Assembly: GCA_015231325.1 (NCBI GenBank)
Contig: JADGBS010000001.1
Span: 21,572 to 69,206, forward strand
From: Oligoflexia bacterium
Lineage (GTDB): Bacteria; Bdellovibrionota; Bacteriovoracia; Bacteriovoracales; Bacteriovoracaceae
Direction of reading: 5' to 3'
Length of the DNA stretch: 47,635 bases
The notes beneath the pieces are model-generated. The model made no database searches and had not been told where the DNA came from. It saw nothing but the letters and a program-made list of their open reading frames with translations. A program made the translations under genes and the position numbers. The first letter of the stretch is position 1, and each line of letters starts with the position of its first letter. Positions 9,874 to 18,809 of this stretch are shown piece by piece.

Positions 9874-11288
9874 ACAATAATACAGATTCTTTTGACAAAG
9901 AATATGAAAAAAATTTCCTGCCTGATGACATAGAGGATCGCTGGGTGCGATGGGTATTACAAACTTCTAAAACACCTGCAGACATATCTTCGGTCTTAAA
10001 ACTTTGTATGGTGGAATCGGTCAACAACGACCATCGTCAACTAATTACCTACGCTCTCGAACTAAATAATATGATTGATAATATTCGTAATGGCGCAATC
10101 GATATTGAGGTAATTAAAAACGGTAGTAGATTAATTGAAAATTTTCTAAATTATACCCACGAACATTTTTCTAGAGAGGAGCAATTGATTCAAAAATTCA
10201 ATCTTCCTTTCTACGACAAACAAATTGAGCAACATCAATTAATTATTGAAAAACTTGAAAATTTACTAACCAATTTTAAATCTGGAAGATTAGCGTTTAC
10301 TCAGAAGTTGAAATTGATGCTGCTGGAGTGGGTAATAATTCACGTTATTTCTACCGATATGGAAACTTTTAAACTTGAACATTTTAACTACTTCATCCTC
10401 AATGCTCATTCTTGGAGTGACTTTAATGATATCATTCGTAGAGTAGGAATTAGTGAAATTGATGACCAACATCAAGTGATCACTAAGCAGTCATTGAAAA
10501 TATTACAAATGAACAAAGATAGAGCAATAACAATAGATTCATTAGATTTATTAGATTCATTTGTAAACGAGGTAGCATTACTAAAAAAACTACTGCATGA
10601 ACACTTCATCTATGAAGAAAAATTAATCAAAAATTACAACATACCTAATCTAGAAAAACAGTCCAATAACCATAAACAATTTCTGACAACTATAAATAGT
10701 CTGGAAGTAGCAATTAAAGAAAGTAACAAACTGGAAGGCATCGAAAAATTTCGTCAATTTATTATCACCTGGTGGATCAACCACATTAATAATGTTGACT
10801 ATGCGACTTTTTCTATCGCTTCCTGGGCACCTAGAATCTTAGAGTCAGCTCAAAACATTGAAGAAATAAAATGGATATTAAAAATAACAGGAATTCCTGA
10901 AATAGACACCGATCACCTTTATTTCGTTGAAAACTGCATTAAGTTAACCCAGTTAATCCAAGCAGATCCAGAAACAGCACTCAGCAAGATCGTCCCACTG
11001 TTTCAAGAGATGGTGGAATATGCCATCGCTCACTTCGCTCGCGAAGAAGTCATCATGAAAAAGGAAAATATCCCAAATGTCCATAATCACATACAAGAAC
11101 ATCAACGCATTAGTAAATTTCTCCTCAAAAAAAATTCAGAGTTTGAATCTGGATTTATTGCATTGGCCAGCATCCACCACCTAAAAGCGGTAATTTTAGA
11201 GCAGTGGTTCAATCACACAAATATTGTGGATTATCGTACCTTTGTCGAAGAACGATATGCTATCAATAATGAGGAAATCACCAAATGA
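9852..11288 (+). CDS. Triple hemerythrin-domain protein
   Basis: Three repeats with hemerythrin ligands: NDH...HEHFSREE...QIEQH...HVISTD; DQH...HEHFIYEE...QSNNH...HINNVD; TDH...IAHFAREE...HIQEH...HTNIVD. Confidence 0.9.
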   Translation: MEHRPLLDNNTDSFDKEYEKNFLPDDIEDRWVRWVLQTSKTPADISSVLKLCMVESVNNDHRQLITYALELNNMIDNIRNGAIDIEVIKNGSRLIENFLNYTHEHFSREEQLIQKFNLPFYDKQIEQHQLIIEKLENLLTNFKSGRLAFTQKLKLMLLEWVIIHVISTDMETFKLEHFNYFILNAHSWSDFNDIIRRVGISEIDDQHQVITKQSLKILQMNKDRAITIDSLDLLDSFVNEVALLKKLLHEHFIYEEKLIKNYNIPNLEKQSNNHKQFLTTINSLEVAIKESNKLEGIEKFRQFIITWWINHINNVDYATFSIASWAPRILESAQNIEEIKWILKITGIPEIDTDHLYFVENCIKLTQLIQADPETALSKIVPLFQEMVEYAIAHFAREEVIMKKENIPNVHNHIQEHQRISKFLLKKNSEFESGFIALASIHHLKAVILEQWFNHTNIVDYRTFVEERYAINNEEITK

Positions 11289-13381
11289 GTACCAGTGGTC
11301 AGATAGAAACGCTTCTAAATCCCCAAACCGCAATAGCAAAATCGCTGATGCCACTTTTGGATGCTGTCGGCTGGAAGGGAGAAATTTCAACACTTATTGA
11401 GGCATTACCGGAGGACGCCGATCATTTAAACCTATTTAATCTCCAAAGAACCCTGTTTCGTCTAAATTTTTCCAGTACCATCCATGGCGCTAGTCTAAAC
11501 AAGGTTAATGAAAATTTGTTGCCAGTACTTTTTATCGGCAAACACGATGAGGCAATGGTTTTAATTCGTCGCATCGGCAAAACAATGCTGATCTATCATG
11601 GAAAAAGCGGATTATACCAACAAATTCCACTCAAGTCTTTAAAAGGGAAAATTCTAGTATTAAATCGTATCGATAGTAAGACAAAATTAAACCTACAGCT
11701 TCCCCAATCAGATTGGTCGCTAAAACTATTCAAGAAAAATGGAAAGTATTTTTCTGCAGCGTTGGGACTAACTTTTATCGTCAGCATACTAGCATTGATT
11801 CCCCCACTACTAATAACTGCACTTTATAACGGAATTTCGCTTCGTTCATCAACAGAAACAATGTTATATCTAGGAATCGGAGTGGCCATTTACTTAACCG
11901 CATATCTTGGATTAAAAATATTGCGTTCGCTCTTAATGAGTGAACTGGGGATAAAGATCGGAATTAACGTATCTTACCAAGTTTTTCGCAGGATTCTCTA
12001 TCTCCCTCCCTCGTACACTGAAATGGCATCGCTCTCATCACAAATCTCTCGTATAAAAGATTTCGATTCAGTACGTGAATTTCTCGCAGGTCCCTTGTTT
12101 GCGTCCTTACTTGAAATCCCGTTTCTAATAATTATGATCACGGCACTTTTTATGGTCGATGTTTCTATGGCCTTGATTGCTCTATTTTCAATTTTTCTAT
12201 TTATATTGCTCGGAATAATGGTAATTCCAGTGATTAAACGCACCAATACTTCTCTGGCAGACACTGGAAAAAATCTCACAGACTATATTTTAGAAACACT
12301 GACGCATATTAGAGATATTAAATTTTCTGGATCCCTCGACTCTTGGCATGAGCGTCACCGCCAATTCTCAGCAGAAAGTTCACTTTATTCATATCGATCT
12401 GCCAATATCGATTCTACAGTTAGTACAATTTCCTCCGGTATTGTCTCTTTGGCAGGACTCGGAACGATGACTATTGGTGTACTTTCGGTGATTGAACACA
12501 AAATGGCACCATCGGTATTAATTGCAGTGATGTTTTTAGTGTGGAGAATTCTTGCTCCCATTCGCACTATTTTCAATATTGCAACACAGATTGGAAGAAC
12601 CAAAAGAAGCATCGAACAACTAGATCGTTTTATGGGAATGCCGCAAGAAGTAGTGCAAGAATCAGCAATGATCATTAGCAGAGAGCTAAATGGCAATATA
12701 AAATTTCAAAATGTATCCATTCGCTATACTTCTGATGCAATCCCTGCATTGCTGAATGCATCATTTAGCATCGATGCAGGTAATTTCACTACAATTAGTG
12801 GTCATGGGGCTTCAGGAAAAAGCACAATTATAAAAATGATTATGGGACTATACACTCCTCAGGTGGGAAGAGTGCTCCTAGATAACCTTAATATCCGGCA
12901 GTTAGAACCTTTAAAAATCAGAAAGGCCATCGCTTATCTTCCACAACAAATTTCCCTTTTCAAAGGAACGATCGAGAGCAATCTCCGTTTGGCCAATCCC
13001 ACAGCAACGACAGAAGAAATTGAGCTCAGCTGCCAAGAATCAGGACTAGATCTTCTTTTGAAAAATCTTCCATTGAGATTGCAAACACCAATAGAAATAT
13101 CCACGACTCACTACATTAATTACGAACTGAGTAAACTGATTGGAATCACCCGGGTATTTTTGCGAAGATCAAATTCAAATATTATACTTATGGATGAACC
13201 ATTTACTTTTTTAACAAATGATATAGAAAAAATTGTAATGAACTCACTAAAAAAGCTGAAGGGACGAGCAACCATCATTGTCACTGCTTTTCAAAACAAA
13301 ATTCCTCAAATATCTGACCAAATAATTTATCTAGATCAAGGGAAAGTACAAAAAATAGAATTTAACGAGGTACACCAATGA
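11285..13381 (+). CDS. Type I secretion-type ABC transporter with N-terminal C39-like domain
   Basis: N-terminal ~140-aa C39-like region; TM domain; intact Walker A GHGASGKST and Walker B IILMDEP; signature replaced by YELSKLIGITRVFL; VTAFQNK at the H-loop. Confidence 0.85.
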   Translation: MSTSGQIETLLNPQTAIAKSLMPLLDAVGWKGEISTLIEALPEDADHLNLFNLQRTLFRLNFSSTIHGASLNKVNENLLPVLFIGKHDEAMVLIRRIGKTMLIYHGKSGLYQQIPLKSLKGKILVLNRIDSKTKLNLQLPQSDWSLKLFKKNGKYFSAALGLTFIVSILALIPPLLITALYNGISLRSSTETMLYLGIGVAIYLTAYLGLKILRSLLMSELGIKIGINVSYQVFRRILYLPPSYTEMASLSSQISRIKDFDSVREFLAGPLFASLLEIPFLIIMITALFMVDVSMALIALFSIFLFILLGIMVIPVIKRTNTSLADTGKNLTDYILETLTHIRDIKFSGSLDSWHERHRQFSAESSLYSYRSANIDSTVSTISSGIVSLAGLGTMTIGVLSVIEHKMAPSVLIAVMFLVWRILAPIRTIFNIATQIGRTKRSIEQLDRFMGMPQEVVQESAMIISRELNGNIKFQNVSIRYTSDAIPALLNASFSIDAGNFTTISGHGASGKSTIIKMIMGLYTPQVGRVLLDNLNIRQLEPLKIRKAIAYLPQQISLFKGTIESNLRLANPTATTEEIELSCQESGLDLLLKNLPLRLQTPIEISTTHYINYELSKLIGITRVFLRRSNSNIILMDEPFTFLTNDIEKIVMNSLKKLKGRATIIVTAFQNKIPQISDQIIYLDQGKVQKIEFNEVHQ

Positions 13382-14373
13382 AAGGACCAGTCAAGGATAC
13401 AAGTAGTCGTCCTTCAACAATAACTATCTCTTCTCCCACCTCACTATTGGAAGACGGGAATGATCCCCTGGTTTACCGTTTTACGCTCTGGTTTACCGCA
13501 TTAATGGTGACGGTTTTCATGATATGGGCATTTGTCGCCAAAGTAGACGAAGTGGCCATCGCCCCCGGGGAAATAATCCCTTTAGGCCATATAAAAAGCG
13601 TTCAACATCTAGATGGTGGAACTATCAGCAAAATTTTGGTAGGTGATGGAGACTTGGTAAAGGCAGGACAAGTTTTGTTAGAGTTAGACTCTGAGCTAGC
13701 ACAAATGCAATGGGAAGAAAACAAAAATCAATTAGACAACCTTTTAAGCAAACAAAAGATTCTCTTTGAACAATTGAACATCACACAAGATTTAGTAACT
13801 CAGGGTTTAAGTTCAAAGATTACCCTTTTAACCCAAAAAGCGGCACTTAATGAGCTAGATATCCGCTTAGCGCAAATAAGGGAATCACTAAAAAAGACCG
13901 AAAGGATGAAGACCAACAAACTAATTATTTCTCCAGTAGAGGGATACGTCCACGGACTGCAGTTGCACACAGTCGGAGGGGTGGTTGCACCCGGCAAAAC
14001 AATTATGGAAATTGTTCCTAAAGAACAAAAATTAGTCGCAGAAATAAAAATTTCCAGTAGGGATATCGGACATGTCACCATCAATTCTCCAGTACTACTG
14101 AAATTATCTACTTATGATTATGGTCGCCACGGTGGGATTGAAGGAATTTTAAAGGACATCTCTGCTAGCACTCTGCTTTCCAACGATGGAATGCCATATT
14201 ATAGAGGAGTAGTTCGTCTGCTAAAAACTCACATAGGAAATGATCCTCGTCAACACCCAGTTATTCCTGGAATGACCCTAAGCGCTGAAATCAAAACAGG
14301 TGAAAAGACGATCATGGAATATCTCCTAAAACCGATATACACATCCGCCAAAGAAGCACTGCGAGAACGATAA
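13378..14373 (+). CDS. HlyD-family membrane fusion (adaptor) protein, short
   Basis: Single N-terminal TM, APGEIIPLGHIKSVQHLDGGTISKILVGDGDLVKAGQVLLELDSELAQ; SPVEGYVHGLQLHTVGGVVAPGKTIMEIVP. Confidence 0.9.
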   Translation: MKGPVKDTSSRPSTITISSPTSLLEDGNDPLVYRFTLWFTALMVTVFMIWAFVAKVDEVAIAPGEIIPLGHIKSVQHLDGGTISKILVGDGDLVKAGQVLLELDSELAQMQWEENKNQLDNLLSKQKILFEQLNITQDLVTQGLSSKITLLTQKAALNELDIRLAQIRESLKKTERMKTNKLIISPVEGYVHGLQLHTVGGVVAPGKTIMEIVPKEQKLVAEIKISSRDIGHVTINSPVLLKLSTYDYGRHGGIEGILKDISASTLLSNDGMPYYRGVVRLLKTHIGNDPRQHPVIPGMTLSAEIKTGEKTIMEYLLKPIYTSAKEALRER

Positions 14374-14399
14374 TAAAATATTACAAATGAGCAATAATC

Positions 14400-15803
14400 A
14401 TGATTTGGACAAAAATTAAATCCCTGTTAACAAAACTAAATATTGTCGCCGGCCAAGACAGAACTATCGATAATTCTAATGATGATCTGGATCAATCGTC
14501 ACAACAAAAAGTAGACCTTTCCGCAAAAGAATTTGGAGGAATCCGCGCAGACAGCAGTGAACCGTTGCATGATAAGGATGTATTGGCCGGAGTTGTACCA
14601 CAAGTGACTCCGAACAACAATGCAGAAGGTAGCGATAGCAATCTCACTAAAGCGTCGGACACCACAATTAAAACAACCCCGCAGAAGGTGATCGATGAAA
14701 AAAGCGGCAAGGCAGATATCACCGAAAAATTTGATCTAACCGACCTGCAACCTGAGTTAGATGAGAGCAGACACGGCAGAGAAGGCGGAGGAGGCGGAGG
14801 CAGCGGCAGAAGCGTTGGCGTTGGCGTGGAAGGAGGCGATGGCGACGCTGCAACTCTGTCGAGACATGTGGAGAACTCGTCTCCTCTGCCTATATCGACA
14901 ACTGCTCAAAATTTATCAGAATCTACCTCAGAAATAATAGATACACGAACTACCGCAGAAACCACCACAGTAGAAACGTCACTGCCCCAAATCCCAGGAA
15001 CCACCGCAGCGATACCAGATCTCCCTCCTGATATTCCTCCATCACCGACCGCCGAACCAAATATTGAACCACCCACTGCGCCAACTCCAATACCAGAAAT
15101 GGCCTCGGCCCCTGACGAAAGACAACACCAAGTTGGGACACCTCCGGCCACACCCATTGAACCAACTCCAGAACCAGTGCCAGAACCAGTACCAGATCCT
15201 ACTCAAACTCCGGAAATAACCTCTAACGACCATAACGAAAAACAACACGAAGATCCCCAACCCACCCATGGACAAGATAGCGAAGTCGTTTCCGCTCACG
15301 GCGGTGGCGGGGGCGGGGGCGGTGACAGCGATATTAATATAAATGACAAAGACGAGACACCTCCGTCCATACCCACTGAACCAGTTCCAGAACCAGTACC
15401 AGATCCTACTCAAACTCCGGAAATAACCTCTAACGACCATAACGGAAAACAACACGAAGATCCTCAACCCACCCATGGCCGAGATATTGAAGTATCAGCT
15501 GCACATGGAGAAGATGAGTATAGTCAAAACTTTCAGACCAACGATTTTGAATTAAAAAGAGATATTTCGGAGAGTAGCGGATCCACTAGTAACGACTGGA
15601 CAAGCGCTGTAGATAGTTATGATGATCACTCAAAAAACAATCAGGAAACTTCTGGAAACTGGACAGAAGACCTCGATAAGGATCAACAGACAACTGATAA
15701 CAACGAAAAAGAAAAAGTAATTGAAAAAAATGCTAAGGATAGCACTGACGATGAGATCGATAGCTCTTCCTCAAAAGATCAGCATAACGGCAAAGATAAC
15801 TAG
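14400..15803 (+). CDS. Low-complexity Pro/Glu/Gly-rich acidic protein with internal duplication; possible partner or substrate of the upstream exporter
   Basis: 27 nt downstream of hlyD-like gene; no classical signal peptide; Gly-rich tracts and acidic C-terminus. Confidence 0.6.
   Translation: MIWTKIKSLLTKLNIVAGQDRTIDNSNDDLDQSSQQKVDLSAKEFGGIRADSSEPLHDKDVLAGVVPQVTPNNNAEGSDSNLTKASDTTIKTTPQKVIDEKSGKADITEKFDLTDLQPELDESRHGREGGGGGGSGRSVGVGVEGGDGDAATLSRHVENSSPLPISTTAQNLSESTSEIIDTRTTAETTTVETSLPQIPGTTAAIPDLPPDIPPSPTAEPNIEPPTAPTPIPEMASAPDERQHQVGTPPATPIEPTPEPVPEPVPDPTQTPEITSNDHNEKQHEDPQPTHGQDSEVVSAHGGGGGGGGDSDININDKDETPPSIPTEPVPEPVPDPTQTPEITSNDHNGKQHEDPQPTHGRDIEVSAAHGEDEYSQNFQTNDFELKRDISESSGSTSNDWTSAVDSYDDHSKNNQETSGNWTEDLDKDQQTTDNNEKEKVIEKNAKDSTDDEIDSSSSKDQHNGKDN
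15137..15509 (+). repeat. Two near-identical copies of a ~45-aa unit (EPVPDPTQTPEITSNDHN-KQHEDPQPTHG) separated by a Gly-rich/DSDIN spacer
   Basis: Copy 1 approx 15137-15300, copy 2 approx 15356-15509; nucleotide sequence almost identical over accagatcctactcaaactccggaaataacctctaacgaccataacg. Confidence 0.9.
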
Positions 15804-15875
15804 GAGTAACTAGATACCAGCAGACTCATATAGATGAGCTTTCTGATGGGCAGTTTAAGTAATCTAGAAAATAGG

Positions 15876-16805
15876 TCACAATAATTTTTTTATGGCCATA
15901 ATATGTTCAGGAGTGCTTCCGCAGCATCCGCCGATGATATTAACCCCCAAATCAATCAGCTCCTGACCTTTCTGAAAAAACATTTCCGGAGACTGATGAT
16001 AGACTAATTTACCTCCCTTGGTATCTGGGAGACCTGCATTTGATTCAATCATCAACGGCAAATCCGTGTGTCGTCTAAATTCTGCAGCGATATTCACCAT
16101 AGTATCTATACCATTTCCACAATTTGAACCAACAACATCCACTTTCAACTCGCTCAAAGTTTTTACCGCTTTCTCAATACTCACCCCCATCATCGTAAAA
16201 AAACCACGAGGAGTAGAGTTGAAACTAAGAGAAACAATTAATGGAATATCTTTATGCCACTCTTGCATCGCTTCCCTGGAAGCAGAGACCGCTAGGGAAA
16301 TCTCCTGTAAATCGCTCATAGTCTGCATTAGAATAATATCAACATCAGAACTAATAAGCGTCATGATTTGCTGAAAATAACTCTCTCGCACTAGTGCAGG
16401 ATCTGTATCCCCATATGGTTTCAGTATCTTTCCTGTCGGTCCAATAGTACCAGCGATGTAGGTAATGGTTGAAGTATTCTTTGCTGCTTGGCGCACAATA
16501 TCTACGCCCGCGCGATTGATTTCTTGTACACGATGTTGCAATTTATAATCAGCAAGTTTGAGAGAGGATGCTCCAAAAGTATTAGTCTCCACAATATCCG
16601 CACCAGCATTGATATATGCCGTCGCTACCTCTTGAATTATCTGGGGGCGAGATAAATTTAATTCTTCAGGACATTCTCCTGGCCGCAGCCCACGTTCAAA
16701 CAACATCGTCCCCATGGCCCCGTCGGATACCAATCTCTCTCCAGATTTAATCCTTTGCAAAAAATTTTTTTCTTTTTTTGTATTTATTACACCGTCCATA
16801 ATCAC
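15876..16805 (-). CDS. Homocysteine S-methyltransferase domain protein (MetH N-terminal-module type)
   Basis: DGAMGTMLFERGL, ETNTFGAS, AGTIGPTGKILKPYGD, GSNCGNG, C-terminal GGCCGSTPEHI zinc motif; no folate, B12 or activation domain attached. Confidence 0.9.
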   Translation of the reverse strand: MIMDGVINTKKEKNFLQRIKSGERLVSDGAMGTMLFERGLRPGECPEELNLSRPQIIQEVATAYINAGADIVETNTFGASSLKLADYKLQHRVQEINRAGVDIVRQAAKNTSTITYIAGTIGPTGKILKPYGDTDPALVRESYFQQIMTLISSDVDIILMQTMSDLQEISLAVSASREAMQEWHKDIPLIVSLSFNSTPRGFFTMMGVSIEKAVKTLSELKVDVVGSNCGNGIDTMVNIAAEFRRHTDLPLMIESNAGLPDTKGGKLVYHQSPEMFFQKGQELIDLGVNIIGGCCGSTPEHIMAIKKLL

Positions 16806-16813
16806 CTCACGGA

Positions 16814-16841
16814 TTTAACCAAGTTTAACAAATTTAACAAA
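16814..16841. repeat. Three direct repeats TTTAACCAAG/TTTAACAAA/TTTAACAAA upstream of the homocysteine methyltransferase
   Basis: Read directly: tttaaccaagtttaacaaatttaacaaa. Confidence 0.7.
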
Positions 16842-16898
16842 TTCAATTCATGTTAATAAAAGTTGTACTAATTTTCTTACAATTTTTATCCTAATCAA

Positions 16899-16936
16899 GC
16901 CAGAAAACCCCGTCATTTATGGCGGGGATGAATGGC
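16899..16936. repeat. Left-end subterminal hairpin of the IS200/IS605 element
   Basis: GCCAgaaaaCCCCGtcatttatggCGGGGatgaaTGGC: GCCA/TGGC and CCCCG/CGGGG arms. Confidence 0.65.
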
Positions 16937-16951
16937 CAAAAAATTTCATTT

Positions 16952-17392
16952 TTACTGCTGGTTTTCAATATACTCTCTGATCCTTTCAGAGGGGGCTCCC
17001 CCGCAGGAGCCAGCAAAATAACTAGGGCTCCATAACTTTCCTCTCCATAATTTTCTTTGAATTTCCTGAGTAAATTCTTTTTGTAAATATCGTGAGGAGA
17101 CACCTTTTAGAGAGTTAACCAAAATCGAAATAGATACTTTCGGTGGGTAATTAATTAAGAGGTGGCAATGATCGTTTTCTCCATTAAACTCCACTAACTC
17201 CGATTCAAATTGTAAACAAATGGCCGTAAAAATTTCTTTTAATCGAGATAGCATCATTTTTGTTAATACGTTCCTGCGATATTTAGTTACAAAGACCAAG
17301 TGCACATGCATGAGAAATACACAATTGCGATTATGCCGTATTTGTGGCATTTTTCTTTCTATAATTGCGCTCTTACTATTTAAATTATTCAT
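16952..17392 (-). CDS. tnpA: IS200/IS605 Y1 (HUH) transposase TnpA
   Basis: LMHVHLVFVTKYRRNVL, HUH motif ENDHCHLLI, C-terminal catalytic Tyr region IREYIENQQ. The native start may be internal, e.g. MPQIRHNRN. Confidence 0.9.
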   Translation of the reverse strand: MNNLNSKSAIIERKMPQIRHNRNCVFLMHVHLVFVTKYRRNVLTKMMLSRLKEIFTAICLQFESELVEFNGENDHCHLLINYPPKVSISILVNSLKGVSSRYLQKEFTQEIQRKLWRGKLWSPSYFAGSCGGAPSERIREYIENQQ

Positions 17393-17448
17393 AATAAATA
17401 ATTAATAGACCTATTGACAGTAAAAGTAAATACTGATACTACGACATA

Positions 17449-18690
17449 GTGAAAATATCTAAAACTTTTAAATATCGATTAATTCCTAGTCAGGACCAGG
17501 ATGCCCACTTTTCTAGATGGGCAGGTTGTTGTCGTTTCATTTATAATTGGGGTTTGGCCGCCAGGAAGGCAGAATGGGAGCAAAAAAATGGCCATCTTTC
17601 TTATGTGTCGCAAGCAGCACAATTAAAAGAGTTAAAGAGACTACCTGAAACTGAATGGTTGAGTGAGGCACCTGCCCAAGTATTACAGCAGTCCTTAATG
17701 AATTTAGATCAAGCGTACAAAAATTTTTTTACAAAAATAAAAAATGGTCAAGTTGGTAAAGCTGCTGGTTTTCCTCGTTTCAAGAAAAAAGGAAAATCGG
17801 TGGATGCCTTTCGATTTCCAGATCCATCTCAATTTCAATTAAAAAAAGTATCTGACACTAAAGCGGTAATTAAACTTCCTAAAATTGGTGAAGTAAAACT
17901 TTATTTATCTAGGGATGTAGAAGGGGAACTCAGAAATTGTACGGTAGTGCGTGAGGGGAAAAATTGGTTTATATCCTTAAACTGCGAGGTAGAGAATGAT
18001 TATTCTGCTTCTGTGCAAGAGAGAACTGAAATAGGAATAGATAGAGGGATTGTAAATACTTTGGTAACATCGGAAGGAAAGATATACCAATTGCCGATAG
18101 GGAAAATAAAAACGATAGAACAAAGGAGATCTGTTTTACAGAAAAGAAATTGTAAAAAAATAAAATTTTCTAAAAATTGGATCAAAGGAATCAGATCGAT
18201 ATCTGCGCTGGATAGGAAAATTTCTCGAATAAGATTAGACTTTCATCACAAGATCTCCACGGAGATTGCTAAAAACCACAGCTATATTGTGCTTGAAGAT
18301 TTGAATATAAAGAATATGTCTAAATCTGCTTCAGGAACGATAGAAAATCCTGGGACCAATGTTAATGCTAAGTCGGGATTGAATCGAAGTATCTTGCGAC
18401 AAGGGTGGTATACCTTCCAAACTTTGTTGGAGTATAAGAGTCATTGGTATGGCGGGTATGTTAAATATGTCGATCCTCAAAACACTTCAAGAAAATGTTC
18501 CCACTGTGGTCACATCGAAAAAGGTAATCGTTTAACCCAAGAAAAATTTTGCTGTAAAAACTGTGGATTTGAACTACATGCGGATTACAATGCAGCGATA
18601 AATATTTTCACCCGGGGGCATCGGGGAAGTGCTTGTGGAGACGCCGACGTTAGTTGGGTCGATGAAGCAAGAACCACCTCTTGTGCGTAA
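17449..18690 (+). CDS. tnpB: TnpB RNA-guided nuclease (OMEGA effector), apparently intact
   Basis: GTG start; RuvC residues in GIDRGIV, VLEDLNI, HADYNAAINI; zinc finger CSHCGHIEKGNRLTQEKFCCKNCGF. Confidence 0.92.
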   Translation: MKISKTFKYRLIPSQDQDAHFSRWAGCCRFIYNWGLAARKAEWEQKNGHLSYVSQAAQLKELKRLPETEWLSEAPAQVLQQSLMNLDQAYKNFFTKIKNGQVGKAAGFPRFKKKGKSVDAFRFPDPSQFQLKKVSDTKAVIKLPKIGEVKLYLSRDVEGELRNCTVVREGKNWFISLNCEVENDYSASVQERTEIGIDRGIVNTLVTSEGKIYQLPIGKIKTIEQRRSVLQKRNCKKIKFSKNWIKGIRSISALDRKISRIRLDFHHKISTEIAKNHSYIVLEDLNIKNMSKSASGTIENPGTNVNAKSGLNRSILRQGWYTFQTLLEYKSHWYGGYVKYVDPQNTSRKCSHCGHIEKGNRLTQEKFCCKNCGFELHADYNAAINIFTRGHRGSACGDADVSWVDEARTTSCA

Positions 18691-18733
18691 GCACGAGGGG
18701 AATCATTTGCCTTTAGGCAGGTGAGGATGTCAA
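18677..18733 (+). ncRNA. Putative 3' end of omega (reRNA) scaffold / IS right end
   Basis: CCTCTTGTGCgtaaGCACGAGGGG hairpin at the tnpB stop followed by GCCtttaGGC and aggtgaggatgtcaa. The RNA itself is inferred from known TnpB biology. Confidence 0.5.
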
Positions 18734-18809
18734 AGACAAATAATGAAATATTTAGGACTTAGATAACAACGCATAACTTAAACAGACCTTATAACAACGG
18801 GGAATTATT

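Larger units (their letters stand above)
16890..18735. mobile_element. IS200/IS605-family element with divergent tnpA and tnpB (ends approximate)
   Basis: Divergent Y1 transposase and TnpB; hairpin at left end (16899-16936) and at right end (18677-18700) plus tail tcatttgcctttaggcaggtgaggatgtcaa. Confidence 0.85.

Noticed and set aside
15042-15476. Minus-strand ORFs opposite the Pro/Glu/Gly-rich gene (W/Y/G-rich repeats)
   Set aside because: Mirror image of a low-complexity repetitive coding region; no start context or family similarity.
14400-15803. RTX toxin/adhesin call for the protein beside the T1SS genes
   Set aside because: Poly-Gly tracts are present but no GGxGxDxUx nonapeptide series; call kept as low-complexity protein.
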